64,000 nt of DNA from UBA4085 sp964556755 (GTDB taxonomy: Bacteria; Acidobacteriota; Aminicenantia; Aminicenantales; UBA4085), in the NCBI GenBank assembly GCA_964556755.1, contig CAZKXI010000007.1:79760-143759 (forward strand), read 5' to 3'. Position 1 is the first letter of the stretch. The number at the start of each line of letters is the position of its first letter. Below the pieces are notes generated by a model. It was not told where the DNA came from and made no database searches. It saw only the letters and a list, made by a program, of their open reading frames with translations. A program made the translations under genes and the position numbers. This document shows positions 36,135 to 44,558 of the stretch, in pieces.

Positions 36135-37433
36135 TCACTTCAGGACGATCTCGACGACGGGCACCTCGACGTCCGGCTTGACCGCCGGCAGGCGCAAGAC
36201 GGCCGCCCCGCCGTCGTCGTCCTTGCGGTCGCCGGGCAGGAATCCCATGTAGCCGAGATCGCGCGGATTCGCGGCGTCCTTGAACGGGACCTCCGAGGCG
36301 TCGTGAAGGAGCTGGGCGTAGCGGATCTTGCCGCCCAGCCCGTCCAGGGCCAACAGGCCCAGCGGCCATTCCAGGAGGTGGATGTAGAGCCTCCCGGCCG
36401 CCGGGTTGAAGGTCATCAGGGCTCTCTCGGGCCGGGGCCACCCGTCCGGCGCCGCGGTGCAGCCGGTGATGGAGCGGTCGTGCAGGCGCATCCAGCGCCC
36501 GATCCCCTCCAGCCGCTCCCGAGCCCGGTCATCGAACAAGCCGCGCCCCGTCGGTCCGACGTTGAGCAGGAGGTTGCCGCCCTTGGAGACGACCTCGATG
36601 AGCAGGACCAGGAGCTGGCGGACGCTCTTCCAGGTCGCCTCATCGCGATGGTAGCCCCAGCTGCCGGAGAACGTCTGGCAGGTCTCCCAGGGCGCCCGCC
36701 GCCCGCTCACGGTGACCCATTCCCGGGGCATGAATTGCTCCGGGGTGCGGAAGTCCCAGCCCCCCGGGACGTCCAGCAGGTCGAGGCGGTCGTTGACCAG
36801 GATGTCCGGCTGCAGCTCCCGGATCAGGGCCAGGAGCTTCTCCGACTCCCAGTCGTCCCGGCCCTTGCCGTCCGGTCCGGGGAAGGAAAAGTCCAGGAAC
36901 ACGTAGTCGATTCGGCCGTAGCCGGTCAGGAGCTCCCGGACCTGGTCCCGCATGTAGGCGGCGTATCTCCGGACATCGCGATCCTTGGCCGCCTCGCGGT
37001 AGGCGGCGTCGGCCGCCTGCGGATGATGGCGGTCCACCGGATACTCGGGATGGCGCCAGTCGAGAAGGGAGTAATAGAGCCCGACCCTGAGGCCCTCGGC
37101 CCGCAAGGCTTCGAGCAGGGGGGCGAGAAGGTCCCGCCCGGCCGGCGAGGCCGGGGCTTTATAGTCCGTATGCCTCGAGTCGAACAGGCAGAAGCCGTCA
37201 TGGTGCTTGGCCGTGACCACGACGTACTTCATCCCGGCCGCCCTGGCCGCGCGGGCCCACTCCTTGGGATTATAGAGGTCGGGGTCGAACCGCTCGAAGT
37301 AGCGCCTGTAGTCCGCCTCGGTCATCGCCTCGCGGCTCCTGACCCACTCGTGGCGGGCGGGCAGGGCGTAGAGCCCCCAGTGGATGAACAGGCCGAAGCG
37401 GGCCTCGGTCCACCAAGCCATGCGATCGTCCAT
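36135..37433 (-). CDS. GH29 alpha-L-fucosidase-like protein, no signal peptide
   Basis: The protein has 432 residues. It begins directly with the GH29 catalytic barrel: WWTEARFGLFIHWGLYALPA, KYVVVTAKHHDGFCLFDS, RVGLYYSLLDWRHP. The likely nucleophile is Asp181 in IDYVFLDFSFPG. SKGGNLLLNVGPTGRGL near 300 is also characteristic. A C-terminal beta domain follows. Starting at the ATG at 37433 (GAGGAG upstream) leaves no export signal, so it may act in the cytoplasm on imported fucosides; the longer frame to 37496 does not add a clear signal either. The next gene is the GH110-like protein. Confidence 0.9.
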   Translation of the reverse strand: MDDRMAWWTEARFGLFIHWGLYALPARHEWVRSREAMTEADYRRYFERFDPDLYNPKEWARAARAAGMKYVVVTAKHHDGFCLFDSRHTDYKAPASPAGRDLLAPLLEALRAEGLRVGLYYSLLDWRHPEYPVDRHHPQAADAAYREAAKDRDVRRYAAYMRDQVRELLTGYGRIDYVFLDFSFPGPDGKGRDDWESEKLLALIRELQPDILVNDRLDLLDVPGGWDFRTPEQFMPREWVTVSGRRAPWETCQTFSGSWGYHRDEATWKSVRQLLVLLIEVVSKGGNLLLNVGPTGRGLFDDRARERLEGIGRWMRLHDRSITGCTAAPDGWPRPERALMTFNPAAGRLYIHLLEWPLGLLALDGLGGKIRYAQLLHDASEVPFKDAANPRDLGYMGFLPGDRKDDDGGAAVLRLPAVKPDVEVPVVEIVLK

Positions 37434-37526
37434 GGGCTCTCCTCGCGGGGCGGGAATCATCCCCCCTAGCCTATCGGCGAGACGGCGAATTTTCAAGCCC
37501 GCCTCTCGATCCCGGAAAAGGCGGCC

Positions 37527-37532
37527 TATAAT
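37527..37532 (+). promoter_or_regulatory. Consensus -10, leaderless gene
   Basis: TATAAT at 37527-37532 lies eight bases before the ATG at 37541, with no ribosome site between. The transcript would start at or next to the A of the start codon. Confidence 0.65.
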
Positions 37533-37540
37533 AGGGTCCC

Positions 37541-38293
37541 ATGATCCTCCGCGAGGTCCGGGCCAAGTCGATCCTCAACGCCTCCAAGATCTACGACTTC
37601 TGCGTCAATCCCTACACCGGCTGCGGGGTGGCCTGCCGCTACTGCTACGCCGCGATGTTCATCCCGCGATATTCGGGCCACCGCGAGCCGTGGGGAGCCT
37701 TCGTCGATGCCAAGGTCAACGCCCCGGAGCTGCTGGCCCGGCAGATCGTCCGGGCCAAGCCCGGCCGGATCTGGATCGCCTCGGTCTGCGACCCCTACCA
37801 GCCGGCCGAGGAGCGCTTCGGGCTGACCCGGGCCTGCCTGGAAGTCCTGCGCGAGACGGGCCGGCTGATCACCCTGCAGACCAAGTCGGCCCGCATCCTG
37901 CGCGACTTCGACCTCATCCGCTCGATCCCGGGCTTGGACGTGACGATCTCCGTCACCACCGACGACGAGACGACGGCCCGGCTGTTCGAGCCGGGCGCGT
38001 CCCCGCCGGCCGAGCGGGTCGAGGCCCTGGCCCGCTTCCACGAAGCGGGCGTGAAGACGTCGGCCTTCATCGGGCCGATCATCCCCGGCGACCATGCCCG
38101 CCTGGTCGGGATGCTCAGGGGCCGGGTGGACGACGTCCTGGTCGACCGGCTGAACTATGTCCCCCAGGTGCGGGACTTCGCCGAGCGGCACGGCTTCGGC
38201 TTCGCCCTGAGGGATGAGTACTTCCGAGACCGCCGTCGGGTGATCGCCGCCGCCCTCAAGGCCGCCGGCATCCCGGCCCGGATTGTCTTCTAG
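37541..38293 (+). CDS. SPL-family radical SAM protein
   Basis: This 250-residue protein belongs to the radical SAM group related to spore photoproduct lyase (Rv2578c-like). The iron-sulphur motif is Cys28-x3-Cys32-x2-Cys35 in YTGCGVACRYCYA. IASVCDPYQPAEE and RLITLQTKSARILRD follow as in that group. The substrate is unknown; DNA- or nucleotide-related roles have been guessed for relatives. The gene appears leaderless, with TATAAT 8 bases before the ATG. It overlaps the end of the convergent L,D-transpeptidase gene by four bases. Confidence 0.9.
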   Translation: MILREVRAKSILNASKIYDFCVNPYTGCGVACRYCYAAMFIPRYSGHREPWGAFVDAKVNAPELLARQIVRAKPGRIWIASVCDPYQPAEERFGLTRACLEVLRETGRLITLQTKSARILRDFDLIRSIPGLDVTISVTTDDETTARLFEPGASPPAERVEALARFHEAGVKTSAFIGPIIPGDHARLVGMLRGRVDDVLVDRLNYVPQVRDFAERHGFGFALRDEYFRDRRRVIAAALKAAGIPARIVF

Positions 38294-40008
38294 TCTTCGA
38301 ACGCGCGGACGATGCGGGTCGGCGCCGAGGGCGGGGCCGAGGCCAGGGCGGCCCCCAGCCAGCCGTCGGCGGCGTAGATGTCGGGCCGGAAGTGGACCGT
38401 CCCGTCGCGAAGCGGCCAGGCCGTGCCGGAGAAGGCGTGGACCAGGATCCGGCGCGGGACGAAGACGGTCATCTCCTCGCCCCGGTCGATCAGGTCCTGG
38501 ATGGCGGCGGGCGTCCATCGCGGCTCGCCGCCCAGCAGGTAGGCGGCGAACTCGAGCGGGCGCTCGACCCGCATGCAGCCGTGGCTGAAGGTCCGGATGG
38601 CCTGCCCGAAGTCGGAGCGGTAGGGCGTGTCGTGCAGGTAGATGTCGTAGCGGTTGGGGTGGCTGAACTTGAGCCGGCCGAGGACGTTGAGCGGGCCGGG
38701 CATCTGGACCAGCCGGAAGTCCAGGCTCTGGTCCGTCACCCCGGCCAAGTCGAGCGAGCCGGGATCGACCAGGACCTCGACGCCGCCCTGCTCTTGAAAG
38801 AGGTACATGCCGTTGGACTTGAGGTAGTTGGGATCCTTGCGGATGTAGCCGACCAGCTCCCGGACCACGACCCGCGGCGGCGCGTTCCAGGAGGGATTGA
38901 CCACGATGTCGGTCATGCGGCTGGAGAAGCAGGGGGTCGGCCAGACCTGGGTCCCGGCCACGATCTTCATCCGCAGGACCTCGCGGCCCTCGTCCATGAC
39001 GAAGAGCTCGAAGTTGGAGACGTCGACCATGACGTGGCGGGGCCCGAGATCGGACGGCAGCCACCGCCAGCGCTCCAGGTTGAGGGCGATCTGGCGGGCC
39101 CGCTCCGCGGCCGGGACATCGAGGGCGGCCCGGGTGGCCGGGTCGAGCCGGCCCGTCTGCGGCAGGCTGTGCCTCTGTTGGAAGCCGCAGAGCGCGGCGG
39201 CCAAGGGAGCGTCGAACAGCTCGGCGCGCACGGGCCTCCCTCGGGGGGCCAAGCCCTCCGCCGCCAGCCGGCGTCGGAGAGCGGGGATGCGGACGTCGGA
39301 ATCGCCGGCCCCCACAACCGGGCCGTCGGGGATCCCGGGCCAGCCGCTCCGGGCCAGGTCGCGGTAGCGGGCCAGGTCGCGCCGCAAGGCGGCGTAATAC
39401 TCGTGGCCGGGAAGCAGATGGTCCAGCTCCCGCCGCAAGCTCCCGCCGGCCAAAGCCCGCTCCAAGGCCGAAGCCAGATCGTCCTCGGGAGAGCGGCCGT
39501 CCCAGCGCGCCCGGCGGGCGTCCTGATCGACCTTGCCGCCGGCCAGGTGGGAGGCGAAGAGAAAGTAGGCGTCCGTCAGGAGGAGCTCGGCCTCGGCCGC
39601 CAGAACCGGCTCGCGCCGGATCTCCAGCCTCTCCAGGGCGCGCTGATGATAATCGCCGGGCCGCAGGCCGTCGCGGTCCGCTTGGCGGATAGCCTCCCGC
39701 AGCTCGTCGGCCGCCTGGACCAGCGAGCCGTCCCGGCTCCAGGCCGGGCGGAAATAGCGAGCCTCGTAGAAGTCCTTGACCGCGACGGAGGCCAGAAGGG
39801 TCTCGCCCGAGGCGCAGACCAGCGGCGGATCCTCCACGGTCGCCAGGCGGCCCCAAACGGCGTAGCGGACCTTGTCGTCGAAGGACAGCCCGCCGCGGCC
39901 GGCGAAGCTCTCGGGCCGGCGGCATGCCGCGGCCGCCACGAGAGCCAGCCCGGCCAGGACGGCCGCCGCGAGAGGCGAGCTTCGAGAGGCGCGCGAGGGT
40001 CCAATCAT
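38290..40008 (-). CDS. Lipoprotein L,D-transpeptidase, YcbB/LdtD type
   Basis: With the ATG at 40008 the protein has 572 residues and a lipobox AAAC at Cys29. Residues about 55-210 form the scaffold domain seen in YcbB. A peptidoglycan-binding-like segment lies near 255-305 (FQQRHSLPQTGRLDPATRAAL). The YkuD catalytic domain holds His476 and the nucleophile Cys478 in TFSHGCMRVERP, with VNPSWNAPPRV earlier. It should make 3-3 peptidoglycan cross-links or attach proteins to the wall in the periplasm. I chose 40008 because the promoter at 40022-40050 puts the transcript start downstream of the other in-frame ATGs (40023, 40026, 40134). Confidence 0.9.
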   Translation of the reverse strand: MIGPSRASRSSPLAAAVLAGLALVAAAACRRPESFAGRGGLSFDDKVRYAVWGRLATVEDPPLVCASGETLLASVAVKDFYEARYFRPAWSRDGSLVQAADELREAIRQADRDGLRPGDYHQRALERLEIRREPVLAAEAELLLTDAYFLFASHLAGGKVDQDARRARWDGRSPEDDLASALERALAGGSLRRELDHLLPGHEYYAALRRDLARYRDLARSGWPGIPDGPVVGAGDSDVRIPALRRRLAAEGLAPRGRPVRAELFDAPLAAALCGFQQRHSLPQTGRLDPATRAALDVPAAERARQIALNLERWRWLPSDLGPRHVMVDVSNFELFVMDEGREVLRMKIVAGTQVWPTPCFSSRMTDIVVNPSWNAPPRVVVRELVGYIRKDPNYLKSNGMYLFQEQGGVEVLVDPGSLDLAGVTDQSLDFRLVQMPGPLNVLGRLKFSHPNRYDIYLHDTPYRSDFGQAIRTFSHGCMRVERPLEFAAYLLGGEPRWTPAAIQDLIDRGEEMTVFVPRRILVHAFSGTAWPLRDGTVHFRPDIYAADGWLGAALASAPPSAPTRIVRAFED

Positions 40009-40021
40009 GGGAGTCGCGCTC

Positions 40022-40050
40022 ATCATAGACGAGTCGCGCGGCTCGTTCAA
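40022..40050 (-). promoter_or_regulatory. Sigma70-type promoter for L,D-transpeptidase
   Basis: Reverse strand TTGAAC (40050-40045), 17-base spacer, TATGAT (40027-40022). It would give a leader of only a few bases before the ATG at 40008, and it excludes the ATGs at 40023 and 40026. Confidence 0.6.
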
Positions 40051-40085
40051 TTGCGCGTCCGCGCCGAGGGCGGCCGTCCGAGGCC

Positions 40086-40115
40086 TTGACCGGCTCTTGA
40101 CGGCGGGCATACAAT
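40086..40115 (+). promoter_or_regulatory. Promoter for permease-peptidase operon
   Basis: TTGACC (40086-40091), 18-base spacer, TACAAT (40110-40115). The permease start at 40133 has TTGGAG just upstream. Confidence 0.55.
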
Positions 40116-40132
40116 GCCGGCTTGGAGTCAAC

Positions 40133-41446
40133 ATGACCCTTCAAATCGGCGTCCTGCTCCTCCTCATGGTGGCGGCTTACGCCGTCGCCTCCTTCAAGAA
40201 GCTCTCGGTCGAGCTCAGCATCCTGGCCGCCGCCGTCGTCGGCGGGCTGGGCGGCGCCTTCCTCAAGACGCCGCCGATCGCCGAGCTCCCCCGCCATCTC
40301 GTCGAGGGCATGTTCCCCTACCTCGACGTCATGCTCGTCTTCTCCACGGCCACCATCTTCATGGCCCTGGTCAACGAGTCCGGCGGGGTCAACTACGTCG
40401 TCCGCGGCACGGTCAGGCTGTTCTACAACGTCCGGGTACTGGCCTTGCTTGTGCTGATGATCATCATCCTCATCCCGGGCGCCTTGACCGGAGCCGGCAG
40501 CGTCTCGATCCTGGTCGTCGGGGCCCCGGTCGCCCTGGCCCTCAAGGCCCTGGGCATCCCCGACCGCAAGGTGGCGGCCATCCTGTTCATCGTGGCCGGA
40601 CTGGCCGCGGCCGCGCCGCCGGTCAACATCTGGGCCATGATCCTCTGCGCCGGGACGGCCATCCCCTACGTCGGCTTCACCTACACCCTGGGCATCCCCG
40701 TCCTCATCCTGGGCACATTCACGGTCCTCTTTCTGGGCTTGAAGAAGGAGGGCGGGATGGACAAAGCCGCCGCCCTGGCCGCCCTGCCCCCGGTGCCGGC
40801 CGGGATGAAGGGTTGGCGGGTGCTGCTGCCCTTCCTGGTGTTCTTCGGCATGGTCGTGGCCAACCGCACCTGGCCTTTCGCGACGCCCATCTTCGGCCTG
40901 CCGCTGGAGTTTACCGCCGCCGCCCTGACGGCCTGGCTGGTCAGCCCCAAGAGGCTGGACGTCCTGCGGCTGGCCCGCGAGACGATGCAGCGCCTGCTGC
41001 CCCTGCTGGCGACCATGATCGTCGTCGGCATGCTGCAGCAGATCATGACCGCGACCGGGGTGCGGGGCATGATCTCCTACGCCGTCATCAGCATCCCGCT
41101 GGTCCTGCTGTTCATCGGCCTGGCCGTCATCATCCCCTTCTCGGAGGGCGTGCTGACCTACGGCGCGGCGGCCATCCTGGGCATCCCCCTGATCTGGTTC
41201 TTCGACTCCATCGGCCTGCACGCCACGGTGGCTATCGCCGGATTGAGCATCCTTTGGCCTCTCGGCGACGGCCTGCCGCCGACGGCCTTGATCGGGCGCC
41301 TCAGCGTCATGGTCTCGGAGTACAAGGGGACCTATGGGTCCTTCCTCAAGCAGACCTGGCTGCCCTGGCTGGTCATCACCGTCACCGGCATCCTGATGGT
41401 CGTCTACAGCGCCAAGCTGGCCTTCCTGGTCCGATGGAGCATGTGA
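40133..41446 (+). CDS. DctM/ion-transporter superfamily permease
   Basis: The protein has 437 residues and about eleven or twelve hydrophobic segments. It begins MTLQIGVLLLLMVAAYAVAS. The halves share re-entrant-loop-like motifs: PGALTGAGSVSILVVGAPVA in the first and PFSEGVLTYGAAAILGIP in the second. The length and layout match large permeases of TRAP transporters (DctM) and the wider ion-transporter superfamily. No DctQ- or DctP-type gene is adjacent; instead a 51-residue membrane protein follows 10 bases later. The downstream peptidases suggest a peptide- or amino-acid-derived substrate. The frame is open upstream of 40133 but shadows the L,D-transpeptidase promoter and gene start. Confidence 0.75.
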   Translation: MTLQIGVLLLLMVAAYAVASFKKLSVELSILAAAVVGGLGGAFLKTPPIAELPRHLVEGMFPYLDVMLVFSTATIFMALVNESGGVNYVVRGTVRLFYNVRVLALLVLMIIILIPGALTGAGSVSILVVGAPVALALKALGIPDRKVAAILFIVAGLAAAAPPVNIWAMILCAGTAIPYVGFTYTLGIPVLILGTFTVLFLGLKKEGGMDKAAALAALPPVPAGMKGWRVLLPFLVFFGMVVANRTWPFATPIFGLPLEFTAAALTAWLVSPKRLDVLRLARETMQRLLPLLATMIVVGMLQQIMTATGVRGMISYAVISIPLVLLFIGLAVIIPFSEGVLTYGAAAILGIPLIWFFDSIGLHATVAIAGLSILWPLGDGLPPTALIGRLSVMVSEYKGTYGSFLKQTWLPWLVITVTGILMVVYSAKLAFLVRWSM

Positions 41447-41456
41447 GGCTCCCCTC

Positions 41457-41612
41457 ATGAACATCATCATGGTCCTCTACTACATCATCACCGCCGGGCT
41501 CGTCCTGCTGCTCGGCTGGAACTTCCTGCGCGAGAAGAGAAGCCCTAACAACCTCATCCTGGGGCTGCTCGTCCTGATCCCGCTCGTTCTCCGCCTGCTG
41601 AGGGTCAAATGA
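41457..41612 (+). CDS. 51-residue two-helix membrane protein
   Basis: An ATG-to-TGA frame of 51 residues. It starts MNIIMVLYYIITAGLVLLLG, has a polar turn WNFLREKRSPNN and a second helix LILGLLVLIPLVLRLLRVK. It begins 10 bases after the permease stop and its stop overlaps the next ATG (ATGA), so it is embedded in the operon and probably translationally coupled. The positive-inside rule puts the turn and C-terminus on the cytoplasmic side in one simple topology, but both helices are short. It may be a small accessory subunit of the permease. I know no family for it. It was below the usual length cut-off for gene calling. Confidence 0.75.
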   Translation: MNIIMVLYYIITAGLVLLLGWNFLREKRSPNNLILGLLVLIPLVLRLLRVK

Positions 41613-42796
41613 GCGCCGCCGAGAGCAAGCCCCTGGCCCATCCCGCCCGCGTCAAGATCGTCTTGGCCGTCCTGGCCGCTGCCCTGGCCGTGTCCGGCGG
41701 GCTGCCCCTCCTCAAGCACCGCCGCTACGGCCTGCCTATCGTTGCCGGCCCCGGCGTGACCAAGGTCGTCAAGCTGTCGGACTGGTCGCCGTCGCTGAAA
41801 GGCAAGCTCGTCGACCCCGACGTCTTCGTCATGGAGGGCGCCGAGCCCGGCGGCAAGGCCGTCCTGATGGCCAACACCCACGCCAACGAGCCGGCCGGCC
41901 TGCTGGCCTTGATGATCCTGATCGAGAACGCCGTCGTGGAGAAAGGCACCCTCTACATCATCCCCACGATCAACGTCTCGGCCGGCCGCAACACCAAGGC
42001 CGGCGACGGCTACCCGCTCTACTTCGACATCCCGACGGATTGGGGCCAAGTCCGCTTCCGCATGGGCACCCGCGACGCCTCGCCGCTGGAGTCCTGGCCC
42101 GACCCCGACGTCTACATCCACTACCCCGACAGGCAGCTGCTGTCCTACCTCGACCTGCGCAACACCAACCGGACCTGGCCGGGCCGGCCGAACGGCCCGA
42201 TCATGGAGCGGGTCACCTACGCGGCCATGGAGCTGATCCGGCGGGAGAAGGTCGACGTGGCCTTCGACTTCCACGGCGCCGAGACCATGTTCCCCGTGAC
42301 CAACTGCGTCGTGGCGCCCCAAAAGTCGGCCAAGATCGCCACCCTGGCCACCATGATGGTCAAGGCCATGGAGGGCTTCGACAGCCACGTCGAGCCGTCG
42401 CCGCAGAACTTCCGCGGCCTGTCCCACCGGGAGATCGGCGACTTCTCCGAGGCCATGCCCTTCCTGCTGGAGGCGCCCATCCCCTTCCTCGACCAGCCGA
42501 CCGGGCCCAAGACGGTCCAGCTGCTGCTGGATGGAAAAGACCCCTTCCTCCTGAGCCTGGCCAAGAAGAAGAAGCTCTTCGTGCCCTACGACGAGAAGGG
42601 CTGGCCCATCGCCAACCGGGTCGGCCAGCACATGAGCACGGCCCTGGAGATCCTCCGCCAGTTCAGCAAGAAGAACGCCGAGCGGGCCATCCGCCTGAGC
42701 GGCGCGCCCAAGTACGCCGACATCGTCCGCGACGGCGTCGGCAAGTACTACCACGACCCTGCCAAGGCCGATCCGGCCAAGGTCCGCTACGAGTGA
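41609..42796 (+). CDS. Membrane-anchored zinc hydrolase, succinylglutamate desuccinylase/aspartoacylase-like (M14 clan)
   Basis: The protein has 395 residues. A single hydrophobic segment (about 17-35) anchors or exports it. The zinc site is His91-x2-Glu94 in NTHANEPAG with His222 in FDFHGAE, and Glu225 is near it; ERVTYAAMEL and LRNTNRTWPGRPNG lie between. This fits the desuccinylase/aspartoacylase branch of M14 metalloenzymes, which cut acyl or carboxyl-terminal groups from amino acids. The start overlaps the stop of the small membrane protein (ATGA). Its place in the operon suggests processing of the imported or captured compound in the periplasm. Confidence 0.85.
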   Translation: MSAAESKPLAHPARVKIVLAVLAAALAVSGGLPLLKHRRYGLPIVAGPGVTKVVKLSDWSPSLKGKLVDPDVFVMEGAEPGGKAVLMANTHANEPAGLLALMILIENAVVEKGTLYIIPTINVSAGRNTKAGDGYPLYFDIPTDWGQVRFRMGTRDASPLESWPDPDVYIHYPDRQLLSYLDLRNTNRTWPGRPNGPIMERVTYAAMELIRREKVDVAFDFHGAETMFPVTNCVVAPQKSAKIATLATMMVKAMEGFDSHVEPSPQNFRGLSHREIGDFSEAMPFLLEAPIPFLDQPTGPKTVQLLLDGKDPFLLSLAKKKKLFVPYDEKGWPIANRVGQHMSTALEILRQFSKKNAERAIRLSGAPKYADIVRDGVGKYYHDPAKADPAKVRYE

Positions 42797-42824
42797 TACC
42801 GCCCCGAGCCTAAGGAGCCACCGT

Positions 42825-44546
42825 ATGAAGCGACCGCATCGTCTCCCCTTCGCCGCCGCCGCCGGCCTGGCCCTTTTGGCCGCCGCGGCCGTCTTCCTCC
42901 TCCTGCCGCCGCGGCCGTCCGCCGCCGAAGCCCCGGACCTCGACTTTCAGAGCGAGGCCTGCACCGTCATCCTGGTCGGCAAGGACGCCTCCGCGGACGG
43001 CTCGACCATGACCACCCACACCGCCGACTGCGGCACCTGCGACTGGACCTGGCGCAAGGTCCCGGCCGCCGACCACAAGCCCGGCTCGACCCGGCCGCTC
43101 TACACCATCTCCCAGATGAGGACCTGGCCGCCCAGCGAGGGCCTCAAGTGGGACCTGGTCAAGAAGGACTTCAACGGCGTCGAGATCCCCGAAGTCCCCC
43201 ACACCTACGGCTACATGCACGGGGTCTTCGGCTACATGAACGACCAGCAGCTGGCCATGGGCGAGTCGACCATCGGCAACGTCCGCAAGCTGAGCAATCC
43301 GACCCAGAGCGCCAAGACCAACATCACCATGCTGACCCTGCTGGCCATGGAGCGCTGCAAGACGGCCCGCGAGGCCATCCGGCTCATGGGCGGCCTGGCC
43401 GAGAAGTACGGCTACGGCTTCGTCGACGGCGGCGAGATGCTGGCCGTGGCCGACCCCCAGGAAGTCTGGATCTTCGAGATCTTCCCGGTCGGACCGCTGT
43501 GGACGCCGGAGAGCGGCAAGCCGGGCGCCGTCTGGTGCGCCCAGCGGCTGCCCGACGACGAGGTCAGCGTCTGCCCCAACGAGTCGCGCATCGGCGAGAT
43601 CGACCTGGAGGATAAGGACCATTTCCTGGCCTCCGCCAACGCCGTCTCCCTGGCCGTCGAGCAGAAGCTCTACGACCCCGCCTCCGGCCAGCCCTTCAAC
43701 TGGAAGCGGGCCTATTCCCCGGGGGCGGGCAGCGCCGCCAGCTCGGGAGGCGCCCGCCAGCGGATGTGGCGGTTCTTCTCGGCCGTAGCCCCGTCCAAGA
43801 ATTTCCCGACCACGCTCGAGAACATGGACTTCCCCTTCTCCGTCAAGCCGGACAAGAAGCTGTCGGTCCAGGACGTCATGGCCCTGACCCGGGACAAGTC
43901 CTACGGCACGCCCTTCGATCCCGTGGCCGGCATCCGCGGCGGCCCCTTCCAGAACCCCAACTACTACGCCCGGACCCGCAAGATCAGCGTGGCCAACGTC
44001 GAGTACACCAGCGTGACCCAGTGCCGGTCGTGGCTGCCCGACCCGGTCGGCGGCATCACCTGGCTGGCCTTCGGCGTCCAGGACACGTCCTGCTACATCC
44101 CCCTCTACGCCGGGACGACGTCCCTCCCCGCCTCGTTCAGCGTCGGCGACCATTTCGAGCTCAACCGGGCCTCGGCCCGCTGGGCCTTCGACTACGTCGA
44201 CTTCCACGTCCAGGCCCTCTACTCCGAGGCCATCAAGGACGTCCAAAAGGCCCAGCTGGAATGGGAGGCCGGAGCCCTGACCCGGATTCCCGACATCGAC
44301 AAGCAGGCCCAGGCCCTCTTCGCCAAGTCGCCGGCCGAGGCCGTCAAGCTGGTCACCCGGTTCACCAACGAGAACGCCGCCAAGGTCGTGGCCGCCTGGT
44401 GGGACCTGGGCGACGCCTTGCTGGTCAAGTATAACCACCTGTCCGTCTACGACGCCGCCAAGCGGACCCGGGGACGGACGTCCGTCGGCGGCACGACCTG
44501 GAACAAGGCCGTCCGCGTCGTCGATACCGCGCTGGCAAATCAATAA
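42825..44546 (+). CDS. Exported C69-family dipeptidase (PepD-like), first of a tandem pair
   Basis: The protein has 573 residues with a signal peptide followed by EACTVILVGKDASADGSTM. In the C69/Ntn family the Cys (Cys46 here) becomes the N-terminal nucleophile after cleavage of the preceding peptide. VWIFEIFPVGPLWTPES, CPNESRIGE and SVANVEYTSVTQCR are family signatures. It should hydrolyse dipeptides or similar amides in the periplasm. AAGGAG lies upstream of the ATG. The second paralogue starts 12 bases after its stop, and the two align along the whole length (for example SGKPGAVWCAQR in both). The mature protein has many Cys (CGTCDW), unusual for a C69 member. Confidence 0.92.
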   Translation: MKRPHRLPFAAAAGLALLAAAAVFLLLPPRPSAAEAPDLDFQSEACTVILVGKDASADGSTMTTHTADCGTCDWTWRKVPAADHKPGSTRPLYTISQMRTWPPSEGLKWDLVKKDFNGVEIPEVPHTYGYMHGVFGYMNDQQLAMGESTIGNVRKLSNPTQSAKTNITMLTLLAMERCKTAREAIRLMGGLAEKYGYGFVDGGEMLAVADPQEVWIFEIFPVGPLWTPESGKPGAVWCAQRLPDDEVSVCPNESRIGEIDLEDKDHFLASANAVSLAVEQKLYDPASGQPFNWKRAYSPGAGSAASSGGARQRMWRFFSAVAPSKNFPTTLENMDFPFSVKPDKKLSVQDVMALTRDKSYGTPFDPVAGIRGGPFQNPNYYARTRKISVANVEYTSVTQCRSWLPDPVGGITWLAFGVQDTSCYIPLYAGTTSLPASFSVGDHFELNRASARWAFDYVDFHVQALYSEAIKDVQKAQLEWEAGALTRIPDIDKQAQALFAKSPAEAVKLVTRFTNENAAKVVAAWWDLGDALLVKYNHLSVYDAAKRTRGRTSVGGTTWNKAVRVVDTALANQ

Positions 44547-44558
44547 AGGAGACGCACG

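Noticed and set aside
37526..41470. Reverse open frame of 1314 codons spanning from the radical SAM gene to the permease
   Set aside because: It crosses genes of both directions, is low complexity and has no recognisable domain. The genes on either strand explain the region.
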